A DNA stretch of 64,000 nucleotides, taken from Gelatoporia subvermispora B (lineage: Eukaryota; Basidiomycota; Agaricomycetes; Polyporales; Gelatoporiaceae). The number at the start of each line of letters is the position of its first letter. Position 1 is the stretch's first letter. The notes under the pieces were generated by a model. It was not told the DNA's origin, ran no database searches, and worked only from the letters and a program-made list of their open reading frames with translations. Location of the stretch: contig KB445798.1 of the NCBI GenBank assembly GCA_000320605.2, forward strand, positions 40,156 through 104,155, written 5' to 3'. A program made the position numbers and the translations under genes. Shown piece by piece: positions 51,190 through 61,447 of this stretch.

Positions 51190-51310
51190 GGCGACTTGAC
51201 TTCCTGTCCCCGACCGTCTAAATAGGCTAAGTTTGCCCAAGAAAATATTGAAACAAGCCGACAGCCATGGTTTCTGCATCACCTTCATAGTCTCAGACTA
51301 CGACACCATT
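51190..51310 (-). pseudogene. Relic of the C-terminus of a third F-box/LRR copy
   Basis: On the minus strand one frame reads DYEGDAETMAVGLFQYFLGQ followed by stops. It aligns with HYEWDAETIASRLVSLFPWF of the neighbouring pseudogene and, more loosely, with DAGDMASRLLAIFPS of the intact gene. Several in-frame stops break it. Too short to place precisely; the call rests on this local similarity and tandem context. Confidence 0.5.
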
Positions 51311-51541
51311 CCCTCAACCTGCTTCTCTAACGGAAGGTGAGAAATTCACAGAAATTTCTCGTCATCATGAACCTCAAATGGGAGTCATAAATGGTATACA
51401 TTCAGTGCAAAGGTAATGAGTGTCTGCGACGGACGTCATTGTCTGTCAGACGTTGTACTACCACAAACTTTCTGATGATAGGACAAGTGAGCGACCTGAA
51501 CGGAGTACGTGAGACTGCCACTCGCCTGCAGCATCTGAAGT

Positions 51542-53173
51542 CTACCTCGACAACCGTCTGGTTCTCTTGTACTCTTCCACAAGCGATAGCAGGCGTTCGA
51601 TATAGGCAGGTTTTACTGCGGGGTTCTCCTCATCACGGGTAAGGGAGTTGACTGTGGCTGATGGGAATATCGCAAGGAGCCGAGAAGCCATGTCCCCGGC
51701 GTCGCCCGTGTAGTGCCCAATGAAGAGATTTCGTAGATGATGTATGGTGGATCCTTCGCAGCGAGGGGTCGGCAGTGTCGAGAGCTTGATGTTCCCCAAC
51801 CCTAGTATTTCGAGTTCGGGACAACGTTGAGCCAACTTTGCGAGCGCGTCAGTGGAGTAGTATTCACGACCAGGACATTGAGCTTCAAGACGAAGACCAC
51901 GAGGTTTAGGCCAGGCAGTTGACAGTTCACCGAGTATCCTGTCTGTAAGGCTGTCCTGAATGTCATATTTGGGGTCCGAGGACTTAATGGATTCTATTAC
52001 TCGGAACCTTTCTATACCACGCAGTCTGAAGAGCGGATTAATGCATTCAAGCATGCGGAGGAAGTCAAAGGGGGATTCTCTGTCGATCGGGAAGCTGGTG
52101 ACCAGAGAGATGTCGCGTAATGTGTCCCCAAAACGTGCGCACATGGTCTCGAGTGCACCAGTGACATGTATTCGAAGATGGCCATGAACTGGGCCTTGGC
52201 TGGCATAACGAACGAGGAGTGTCTTTAAACACCGCGACGAGATTGTGTTGACCCACGAAACATCTTCCCAATCGTCCATTATGCACACAAAGGCTTCGAC
52301 GTTCGGGAAACCTCGGATCTCTGGAGACAGTTGTCGAAGGCCGAAAACCAGGGCAGTGACTTGTCGAAGACTTTGCAGAGATGACAACACATACCACTGC
52401 TCAGGAGTGAGCCTTACGTACAACTCGATGCTGCGCAATGTCCCGAACTGAGTAAATGGTACAAGGTCAGGTAATGGACGACGCCATCCCGCCAGGATAC
52501 TCATCGATTCCAGATCAGGAAACATCTGCTTCAGATGTAAGACCAGCCCCGGGTAGTGGACGAGAATGGGACCGCTCCTTCTAGTTATGATGATGTGTTT
52601 GAGCGTGGTCGGGGCGATCATGGTAAGGTAATGCAGTTCGTCTATCGTGGGCGTTGCCTCCCATTTGAGAGTTTCCAGCCTAGGCGCCATAGGTGCAATT
52701 GGAATGCCATTGGTATAGGCAATCCGCCCGAAGTGACGTAGCTTGACCTCGTCCCCGAAGTCCCGGTTATTGATGTACAGTGTCCGCACGCGTCGCATGT
52801 ATTCGCGGAATCGCAGCCAGCCCTCCGCCGGTAGTCCTTGACGGAGCTAATTGCATTATCAGCATATCAGCATGCATACATAGTCATCAACACGAACCTT
52901 TGCTCGCGTCCGGTCTACCCGATACCTCTCATACAGAGCCGAGAAGACGCAGAACAATGGTTCCATGCCGATGAGGTTCATCCAGAGGATATTCAGTGCC
53001 GGTACCGTCCAAGCCGTGCATACACGAGATGCTCTGCCTAATGCTTGCACACAAGCACCGTCCATATCGATCTCGAAAATCCCCCTATGCACTGGATCCA
53101 GTTCCTTGAAGATCTGTTCGAGGATGTCGAAGATATACAATGCACGATGGGGGGTACCCACAACGAGCGCCAT
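51542..53173 (-). CDS. F-box-like/LRR-like protein
   Basis: Two exons, 52898-53173 (92 codons) and 51542-52846 (435 codons with stop), joined in phase 0 by a GTTCGT...TTAG intron; 526 residues. The N-terminus contains the basidiomycete F-box-like motif HRALYIFDILEQIFKELDPV followed by ASRVCTAWTVPALNILWMNL. F-box proteins of this type link SKP1 to substrates in SCF ubiquitin ligases; the substrate is unknown. The long C-terminal region has spaced leucine-rich segments (LRSIELYVRLTPEQWYVLSS; LAKLAQRCPELEILGLGNIK) resembling irregular LRRs. Start 53173 (MALVVGTPHRA) is chosen because the pseudogene copy begins at the same place (MTQTVGTPHRA). An in-frame extension to 53329 exists but is not conserved. 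The stop TAG is 51542-51544. Confidence 0.82.
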
Positions 53174-53885
53174 CGTTCGACGAGAGACTGAGGAGAACCG
53201 GTATCGGTAGAAATGATGAAGCAAGAGTGTTGAGCAAGCTTCGAGCTTGGACAAGAACTCAGCAGTGTGGCACTGGTGATTCAGAAGCGATTGTGGTCGA
53301 TCACAAGGTAGCTTGACCCGCTTAGCCAATCAGTCTCGACACATCACGTGCCATCTCACCTGTGGTCCACAGGCTGGAGACGTGCAACTCGCTTCGCGCC
53401 TCTTCAAGGACACAGAACAATGTGAGTAGTCCACGGCTCGTTGTGACCAGCTGAACTAGGAAAATTTCTGCACACAGGGAAACATCGTAGTTCGAATAGC
53501 AGGAACCCGATGCTCCTATCTGGAGAAGACGGCCCGGTGACGTGATCGTTGCAACTCGCGTTCATGCACAGTAATGACACGTGTACAATTCTCAGTGAGT
53601 TCGTCGTGGGCGGACTTGTAACTCGTGCGTCTCTGATATCGACGTCGTACGTCCACTTGCTAATTACATCTGAATCATCTAGGAACCGGGTTTAGACAAC
53701 AAAGCCAAGAGGATGCATAGAACACGGTATATTCGGGCACCACAATGCGAGCACAAGCACGGGAGATGTACACACGAACAAGGCAGGACGGAGACTAACA
53801 GGCGAGACAATGGTACAAGACAATACGATCTCAACATAGAATAGCAGGAAGCGCGGACCAGTACATGAGGTGAGCTCACAATCTC
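53174..53885. other. Intergenic region, 0.7 kb
   Basis: Between the start of the F-box gene and the stop of the Zn2Cys6-like gene. No gene or repeat is seen. Confidence 0.4.
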
Positions 53886-55153
53886 CTATGCTTTCTGCTT
53901 ACCCTTCCCCGGCCGATTCGTTGCCTCCTGACCAGACCCCATCTCCGTCTGCTTGGGCCGGTTTAGTAAAGCGAGAGTTCGCCTGGCTTTCCTCGCTGCA
54001 TATTGCGCTGAGGTCCTCCCCTGACCGTTCTTGACCCCTCTCGGGCGTCCACGAGTATCGACCTTTGGAGTCTTTGTGCATTGATGGCCGGGATGTTTCA
54101 TAGCGTAAGTGACGCACGAACTATAGAAGTAACCGGTGTTATGTCAGCCATGCAAGATGTACCCTAGGGCCTGGACCACGAAGACAACAAGATACTAACA
54201 CGCACGGCTCGTTGTCACCGACACACCGAATCTTCCTCCGCCTGCAATGATCGCACGATGTGTTGAAGGGACGACGCCCTGCAACATTGTCGTATCCTTC
54301 CTGCACATCCGCCCCATTGTCTTGTTCTGCGCCGGATTGATGATCTGTTGAAGAGCCAGATGATGGACTGACAGCATGTGATGGCAATAGGGTAGAGAAC
54401 GGAGGCAAGATGGTGGTTGGTGAGTGCATGGCGGGAAGACCTGGGGCGATTGATTTACAGTCATCAACAGGTTCCCTGACAAGGTGTATTTTCGTACCTT
54501 CATTTGCTCGCGGAATCCCGGGGCTGGTACGCCTCATGATGTCTTGCAACCGTACTCCCCGCACGTCTTGAGGCGTGATGTTGCATAGTGCGGGATCGAT
54601 ATACAACGGACGATCTGAGGTTCCTATCAAATTAGCCTTAGCGGACGTCACTTGACAACATATGCATGCCCTGCGTACCGAGGTTGAGGTCCCGTCCCGT
54701 GTTCAGACCGGCGTACGCAGTTGCGCTGGAGATCTGGTGGTGCTCTGCGGCATTGTTCGAAGTACCGACTCTTGTGGGCTGAGGAAAGCGAACGTTGGAA
54801 CAAGCTACCGGACAAATTAGGAACGCAACTGACCTGAATCGTCGCTTCGGGGATGCGTCCTCGTGCTTCGAACGGTGCATCTGCGGTTTTTATTTGTTTG
54901 GTACCTGTTGGCCATTGGAATGGTGTGGCGGCGCTCGGCTGCGAGCCACCTGTTATCACTCTGACATCTCAGATTCGTTACATACAGAACTTACGCTAAT
55001 CCAGACGGGGAGCTGATCGCCAGTCGGATGGTGTATACTCGGGGGCGGGATACCCCAGCCCATCGGCCTCCCAACGGCGTGGTGAGGGGCCTGCGGTACT
55101 CCGGGGCCATGATGGTTGAGGGATGGGGGATACTGCGGTTGGTACGTGCGCAT
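53886..55153 (-). CDS. Zn(2)Cys(6)-like transcription factor with an altered cysteine cluster
   Basis: Six exons: 54995-55153, 54834-54938, 54679-54778, 54498-54623, 54206-54440 and 53886-54120; 960 nt, 319 residues, all junctions in frame. The N-terminal 200 residues are Pro/His/Ser-rich and likely disordered. The cluster sits in the C-terminal third, FNTSCDHCRRRKIRCVGDNE then PSCVTYAMKHPGHQC, which is C-x2-C-x6-C-x7-C-x11-C. The family pattern has a fifth Cys three residues after the fourth; here that position is Tyr. The tail is basic and contains RGRPRGVKNG, an AT-hook-like motif. The junction inside the cluster uses donor GTGCGT at 54205 and is the least certain join; a GTGTTA donor would leave the next exon in the wrong frame. 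DNA binding is inferred. Confidence 0.72.
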
Positions 55154-57322
55154 AATCGATAGCTTCTGTTCTCAAGTGAGATAATGAGGTGTGTAGAGAT
55201 GCGGCCAGAAGACGGTAGCTCTGCAGCGAGTTTCTATAAATGAAGCCACCACGAACCCTTTTATGTGTGGCAGCCAGGTGGCCAGCGTGTAATTGCTGAC
55301 GCATCTACGCCAGTCAGCGGGGGCGATGCTTGCTTGCTTCTTCGTGGCGTTCCCCCTGCTCCATCATGATCTGTGCCGATGCAAATGCAACAAGTAGAGT
55401 CATCAGTCCCATTAGGGAAGCATCAATGCCATGTTGCCGCTACTAATATCGCCACCCATTGTTCTCTCCTGCGAGAGTCATGTCATCTGATAGGTCGAGA
55501 GTTTCGGAACCCCGCCCATATATCCGTGATTCAAGCCTGGCCATGATGCCCTCCGTATTCAGGGTTTCTGTGGCGGCCAGAAAACGGTGCGACGAATCGC
55601 AACTCGTTGAAGGGTCCACCCTCGTATCGAAAATTGGGCTGACGAAGCAGGCCACGTTTGATCGGCATGCAAGAGAATTGAGCGGACTGATTTTCAGCCG
55701 CGGGATGTTGTGGCAAGCGGCCAGGGCAACGCCTCGTGGGCAGCGTTCAGGTACTATAACGGGAACTCGCCAGAGAAGAAGCAGGAGACGCGCGTATCCA
55801 TGGGCAGAGAACAATGCAAGCTCTGGATATGGCAACTGTTTCGCCGATGCCAGGCCATTTGCGACACGGACTGACCTGACACGGCGTAATCTAGAAGAAC
55901 CTGGTTGCACACCAAGCACTGTTGTTATAATCTCACGAGGCGGACTCCAAGATGGTGGCAGACGAGGGTTCTACGTTCCAGACTCACATGTTTTATTCTG
56001 CTCATCTATTCAATAAAGACGACATACTCTGGAGGAATCACGCGCCAGATCCTGAGCCCGTATCGATGTTGGAACTAATATAAATTTGTCGCAAAGAGAT
56101 CCAAGTAATCTGTCTTCAGCGGTTATCGTCTACTGGGAGTTTGGGGGCTACCAGTGTAGCCGCAGCACTTCTGCCATGTGCGATCCGCGCAAAATTATCA
56201 GTCCTGATATTTGAAGCTCTCCGTGAAGCTCTTCGTATCACCAGAACAAAAATTTTCTAAAAGCGGCGACTGCAACGAACCATCCGCAACCAGGCGTGCA
56301 GATAGCAGGTCCTGGCCGACTGAACTCTGCTCAGGTTTCCCCGGACACTATATGGTGCGTTTTCTGAGACGTCAGATCCAAAGTCCACACCGTCGAGCAA
56401 TGGATGCTGGTTGCATGATCGAAATTCCGAATAGCCCTGAGATAAGCGCCTAAAAGAGCGTCGAAGCCAATAGCTTTGGATCCTAACAAAGGCAAACAAC
56501 GCACTTGCGAAATTCGGGCATGAACCGTCGCCTCAAAATCATCCAGTCTCAGTGAAACGATACACACCCGTGCAACGCCCTCATGAAACAGTCTTGGAAT
56601 CACGGCGGTACCATCAACAGCCCAACGACACTCTACTCGGTCTTTGATCACCTTGCGGCATCGTTTGTCCGTGTCAGGATTCAAAGGCAATCTTTGACGT
56701 CCATTCTGGGTTACCACGCCCATCTGGCAACGTGGCTCTAACGCAGCTTGGACTTCGTCAAACCCTCAAAATTTCACTATCTGCTTACATTTTGTTAACT
56801 CGTATGCTGCCCGCTGGATGTTAGTTTAATGTTCCCCATTCGCCGGCGCCGGCTCCGGACTAACATGATCTTCTGGTTCTGCTCGGCGCTTCCTATTTTC
56901 TGGGTCGCCCTACGCTCTAAGGTCCGACACGAAGACGGACTGCCGTTCATGTGGACGTGGGATGTGTGAACGTACCTCGTCACACGTCGTAAGCTCCTAT
57001 TGTCGAGTCCCGACCATATCCTTGTTCAACTCGAATATCGCTGTATTTTAGTTGTGTCTGAATTAGAAGAAACCCTTTTTGTCATGTTTTCATAACGTAA
57101 TTCTTAATGCGTGTCTACTAAGCATCAGGCTGTCCGGATCTCCAATCCCAAATCGTGTTACAGAGCTTCCAGACCACACACGAACTCGAACAAGGACTCT
57201 TCTGGTGCAGGCTATCGCAACGCTGATTGTACGCATTCACAGAACGGTTACGCGAGGCACTAAGATAATGTTTCCAGCGGTGAGCGACGTTTCCACAAAT
57301 CACAATGACACACGCACCCACC
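55154..57322. other. Gene-poor stretch, 2.2 kb
   Basis: Open frames of 130-185 codons exist at 55443-56016 (both strands) and 56331-56723 (-). None shows a family motif, consistent splice sites or a paralogue in the window, so I do not call them. The 56331-56723 frame has the most protein-like composition and is the best candidate for a missed exon. Confidence 0.35.
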
Positions 57323-57640
57323 TTAGGATTGTTGCCAGATGCCAGTCCCGTTGACAGAGGCGTTGACACGGATCGCGGTGTCGAGACTACCGCTGACGGT
57401 GACGGCGTCATCCAACGTGACCTTGATCTGGTTGCGTCCGATGAGGCCCTGGAAGGTGCAGGTGCCGGTCAGGTCATCCGTGGTGTCGTACGTGAGGGTG
57501 GCGGCGCCGGATTTGAACATAGGCATACTGTTGGAGAGGTTGAAGGTGAAAGTATTGGTGCGCCCATCGATCTCCCAGGTGCCGATGACACGAGAGTTGG
57601 CGTCGATCTCGCGGACAACGGTGCCTTCAACAGAGGGCAT
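57323..57640 (-). CDS. Small conserved protein A (105 aa), paralogue of the microexon-array gene
   Basis: A single coding exon, ATG 57640 to TAA 57323-57325, 105 residues. I do not recognise the family. The sequence is soluble, without signal peptide or membrane segment, with short alternating hydrophobic strands (GTWEIDGRTNTFTFNLSNS; SGAATLTYDTTDDLTGTCTF; VTLDDAVTVSGSL), suggesting a small beta-sandwich or barrel. It aligns over its last 101 residues with the C-terminal domain of the gene at 59389-61032 (69 of 101 identical by hand count, no gaps). A probable 5' UTR intron lies at 57649-57718, eight bases upstream of the ATG. The TATA box is at about 57790-57797. The divergent partner has a matching promoter, so the two may be co-regulated. 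Confidence 0.8.
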   Translation of the reverse strand: MPSVEGTVVREIDANSRVIGTWEIDGRTNTFTFNLSNSMPMFKSGAATLTYDTTDDLTGTCTFQGLIGRNQIKVTLDDAVTVSGSLDTAIRVNASVNGTGIWQQS

Positions 57641-59388
57641 TGCGGAAGCTGGGAGGGCCCGGTGAGTGGATTCCTCGGGGGTGGAGTGGAGTGGAAAGTG
57701 GCACCTACAAGTATATACCTGGGTTGAAAAGTGCTAGACAAGCGCAATGGTAAGTGCGAAACTGGTGATAATTCCAGATACGCATCCAGCTTATATACCT
57801 GTCGTTTACTTTCCAGGGAGCTTGATCCCGACATGTATCGGGATGAGCTTCTGCCCGGCGTGACGAGGTCGGGATCGCTTTGCTCCCAGAGTGGCGAAGT
57901 CGGGATGAGTAGTTTCCCGGCGATCGAAGTGGTGCAAGATCTTCTGCGAGGCATCGAAGGTCTCGAGCTCCGCGATCTCCGGAGGGCGGGAATCGTCAAC
58001 ACCAGGATGAATAGGATGCGGAAGGCTAGGGCTAGGTTCGACGACGTCTTTGACATCTTCCGAGAAGCACTCACGGGATGGCATTATTGCCGCGGTCAGG
58101 AGACTCTGATACCGCCGGTAGGATTGACTCGCTCACGGCCAATGTCTAGCACGGGGGATCTATATGCACACTCAAGTCTCGTGGACGATTAGCCAAGCAT
58201 GGCTTCATTAATGCTCTCGCAGCCCAACGCCGCTTCACCTTCTCAATCGCCAAAATATGTAAGATGTCGCATGCGAATGTTGTATGTTCGTGCTTTATAA
58301 GCTGAGTTCTACCTTGTAGCTGCAACTCGTGACACTTTATCATGGAAAGTCAGATCTTTCAACCCGCACTGGCATTCTCTACCTGAACACATTCGTTGAA
58401 GGTGTAACCCAAGTCTGGACAGTGAACGATGGTGTTGCAGCACGCAGAGATCACCGTGGCGAATGCTCCTGATTACGTGAGCGTTGGTTCACACTGGACG
58501 CCCATCTAACCTCACGGGATGTCTGGGGGTGTGTTCCCGAGGTGGACACTAGATCTCCCCGGACCTCGGCAGCTGATCAGCCCGATGACGGGTGATAAGC
58601 TTTGCAAGAAAGATGATGTCCACAGAAGCCCACGATGGACTACAGATACCAAATACAACAACAGCCCTCCGGTAAACGACATTCGGAATTAAGGCGGTCC
58701 GAGATGACGTGGAAGCCTGAGCTACGCCAGGCTCAGCCTACTATATGAGTCAAGTTATTTCAAACAGGCTACAGCTTCTATGAATGTCTGAACATGCTCG
58801 TACGACATCGAGGATCTTGTGTCGCCACAGCCACTCACCGTCAAGTTTAATTCGAGTTGTACTACTCCTCGCATTTCATCACCCATCCAAATTGTGAGAA
58901 TCACGTACACTCGTAGACATAGGTAAATCATACTACATTAGCCCCAGAGCACGGACAATACTACTCAGTGCAAGAACGGGCACCATCAACACGAGTGCAG
59001 ATCTATGCCTTGTTTGACACGGCTCGAACGACACCTGATCTCGATCGCGAAGGTCAAGCAGCTTCTATAATCGACGGAAGATCTTACGTTGGCACTCCGG
59101 ACTCGGTACCCGGAACACAACTCATTCCGACTTCTCCACCCCGGCAACACAGCAATCCCGACCTCGTCACACAACGGACATCAACTCATCCCGACACGGA
59201 TGAGGATCGACCTCCATGGAAAGCAGACGGCCTACAGGTATATAATTTGGATGAATCTTTGCAGTGCTCCCCGGTTTAGCGCTTCCTTCGCACTCTTACA
59301 ACTCCCAACTCAAACTTCACGACAGGTGAGGATCGTCATGCTGGTCTCCATGACAAACGCCCCCCTGACAGCACTCCGAGCTCTCGAC
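57641..59388. promoter_or_regulatory. Divergent regulatory region between the two paralogous small genes
   Basis: The two ends are inverted copies. Both carry a CAGGTATATAA TATA segment (gene A about 57790-57801 on the minus strand; gene B 59236-59245 on the plus strand). Both carry upstream TCCCGAC sites and an identical 16-bp block ATCCCGACCTCGTCAC (59155-59170; reverse complement at 57860-57875). Gene A's side also has the interrupted palindrome ATCCCGA-N6-TCGGGAT (57825-57844) and GTCGGGA at 57899-57905; gene B's side has TCCCGAC at 59189-59195 and a TTCCGAC variant near 59125. The middle (about 58200-58900) is featureless. The repeated motif looks like an operator for a shared regulator; that is inference. 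Confidence 0.6.
59239..59245 (+). promoter_or_regulatory. TATA box of the microexon-array gene
   Basis: TATATAA, within a segment shared with the promoter of the divergent paralogue (CAGGTATATAA). A leader exon ending at 59325 is followed by a 55-bp intron (59326-59380, GTGAGG...CCGAG) before the exon holding the start codon. Confidence 0.55.
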
Positions 59389-60657
59389 ATGATCCCTTGC
59401 ATGATCAGTAAGTACTACTGCCGTGTCCGCTCTCCACTGCAAAAGCAGCTCACTCACGACTTTCTCAGCTCCCGCAGCGCCGCCTTGCAAAGCTCGTGAG
59501 TATCACCCTCCATTCCCTCTCTGCCACACTGGTGACTGAAGCAGTTCACTCACGACACTCTCAACTCCCACAGCGCCGCCTTGCATGGCTCGTGAGTAAC
59601 ACCCCTTCTCTGCTCTCTCCCATGCTAAGGCAGCCCTTTCACGACGCTCTCAACTCCCGCAGCGCCGCCGTGCAAGGCCCGTGAGTACCACCCCCCATTC
59701 CCTCTCTGCCACATTGAAGCAGTCCACTCACGACACTCTCAACTCCCACAGCGCCGCCTTGCATGACTCGTGAGTATTACCCCTCCTCTGCTCTCTACCA
59801 CACTAAGACAGCCCGCTCATGACACTCTTAATCCCTGCAGCGCGGCCTTGCCCGGCCCGTGAGTATCATCACCTCATTCTATATCTCGCAAAGGCAGCCC
59901 ACTCAAAGCGCCATGACTCTCAGCACCCCCGATACCGGTATCTTGCCCGCCCCGTGAGTATGGCCGTGTCATAACCTTCCCTACAACGGCAGCCGATTAA
60001 TAGCACTCTGAGACAGCTCCCCCAAATATTTGCCCGCCCCGTGAGTATGATTCATTAGAACGTCTTCTACAACAGCAGCTTACTCATAGCACCGCAACTC
60101 TCAGCACCCACGGTACTCCCGTCTTGCCCGCCCCGTGCGTACAATCGTGCCCCAATTTTCCCTACAACGGCAGCCGACTAATAGCAATCTCAGCACCCCC
60201 GGTGCTTCCGTCTTGCCCGCCTCGTGCGTATAATCGTGCCATAACCTCTCCTACCATCGCAGCCGACTGATAGCACTCTCAGCTTCTCCAAAGCCTTGCC
60301 CACCCCGTGAGTTTGATCGCGTCATGATGTCTTCGACACCAGCAGCTTATACATAGCACCGCAACTCTCAGCACCCCCGGTACTGACGCCTTGCCCGCCC
60401 CGTGAGTATAATTGTGTTATAACCCCTCCTACAACCGCAGCCGACTGATAGCAATCGCAGCTGGCAACGTTAAGCCGTGCCCGCCCCGTGAGTGCAACCG
60501 TATCATTATTCTTCTTAAAACCGCAGGTCACTCATGGCATTCTCAGCTCCCACAAAGCCTGGCGATGACTGTGAGTATCAGTACCTCACTCTTTCGCCCT
60601 ACAATAGCAGCCCGCTCATAGCAATCTCAGCTGGCAAAGATAAGCCTTGTACGAACC
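59381..60657 (+). repeat. Tandem exon-intron repeat, period about 80-95 bp, about 15 units
   Basis: Each unit holds a branch-site-like CTCAC, CTGAT or CTAAT, a CTCTCAG or CNCAG acceptor, a C-rich core containing CTTGC (usually CTTGCCCGCCCC or CGCCGCCTTGCA) and the donor GTGAGTA or GTGCGTA. Two sub-families are visible: the first five internal units share CGCCGCCTTGCA cores and 71-78 bp spacers, while later units share CTTGCCCGCCCC cores and 58-65 bp spacers. The duplicated unit is exon plus intron, so the array grew by unequal exchange of whole exon-intron modules. Confidence 0.85.
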
Positions 60658-61032
60658 GTAGGTATCATATTGTATCATCTGTCCACTACGAAAAGCGCGC
60701 TCACAGCACTCACAGCGTGCTCTAAGACAGGCACGATCGTTCGCGACAAGAATTCAAACTCCCGCGCCATCGGCACCTGGGAGATCGACGGGCGCACTTA
60801 CACGTTTACCTTCAACCTCTCCAACAGTGTGCCCAAGTTCACAGCCAGCTCCGCCACTCTCACCTACTGTGACACGGACGACTTGACCGGAACCCGTAGC
60901 TTCCGCGGCCTCATTGGACGCAAGCAGACCAACTTCAAGTTGGATGACAACGTCACCATAAGCGGTGATCTCGACTTACCGATCAGTGTCAACGCCTCGG
61001 TCAACGGGACTGGTGTCTGGCAGTCGTCTTAG
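59389..61032 (+). CDS. Microexon-array gene: Pro/Cys repeat encoded by 14 tandem microexons plus a conserved C-terminal domain
   Basis: Sixteen coding exons: 59389-59407 (ATG), 59469-59495, 59574-59591, 59663-59680, 59752-59769, 59841-59858, 59924-59953, 60017-60040, 60105-60134, 60194-60223, 60283-60306, 60372-60401, 60461-60487, 60547-60570, 60631-60657 and 60716-61032. Total 681 nt, 226 residues. The 14 internal exons measure 27,18,18,18,18,30,24,30,30,24,30,27,24,27 nt, all multiples of three. All 15 introns (58-78 bp) are phase 1, mostly GTGAGTA...CTCAG. The resulting peptide is a repeat with one Cys per unit, for example PPPCMA, PPPNICPP, PPPVLPSCPP, PSPKPCPP, PGNVKPCPP. The last exon encodes the domain shared with the 105-residue paralogue. 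Only this phase is open throughout: the other two meet stops in the exons at 59752 and 60461. There is no signal peptide. I do not recognise the family. The Pro/Cys tract could be a disulfide-capable or metal-binding flexible arm (inference). Confidence 0.8.
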
Positions 61033-61447
61033 GGTGAGCTCCTGTCACTTGCGAAAGTTGGTGAGCACTCTACTCACAGTTGGACATCTCAGCACTTCAC
61101 TAAGCAGCTCAAGAAATTTGGACATGTGTACGATTAGTATGTTGATGGACTGAACAAGAATGGGACTGGTCGGAGTCTGTTTTTTCGAAACCATGTATTC
61201 TGTCAGCCTTGTGAATCGATTTGGCAATGTGAGATCTTAAGCTAGTGTCTGTCTGCCATCCTGAGATCTGCGGACATGGACGGCACACTCCACAACTGAG
61301 CATTATTACGCGCGCCTCGCTCAGTATCACGTGGGCATGCCACTCCAACTCGAGACCTTTGGCGGCCCGGGGGCGAGGGCAGGAAGACGCGCAACTGGCT
61401 TTCCTCTCGTCAGCAGCCGTCCAGCATCGCGGTCCATGCACTCAACC
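61033..61447. other. Spacer downstream of the microexon-array gene
   Basis: 415 bp of 3' flank; no gene is seen. Confidence 0.4.

Noticed and set aside
55443..56016. Overlapping 158- and 185-codon frames on opposite strands
   Set aside because: Mutual shadows; neither has domain-like sequence or a credible start context.
56331..56723. 130-codon minus-strand frame
   Set aside because: More protein-like than its neighbours but no family, no conserved motif and no exon continuation could be seen.
59381..60657. Array as a plain non-coding minisatellite
   Set aside because: Conserved splice signals, exon lengths all divisible by three and one open phase across all units argue for a coding exon array.
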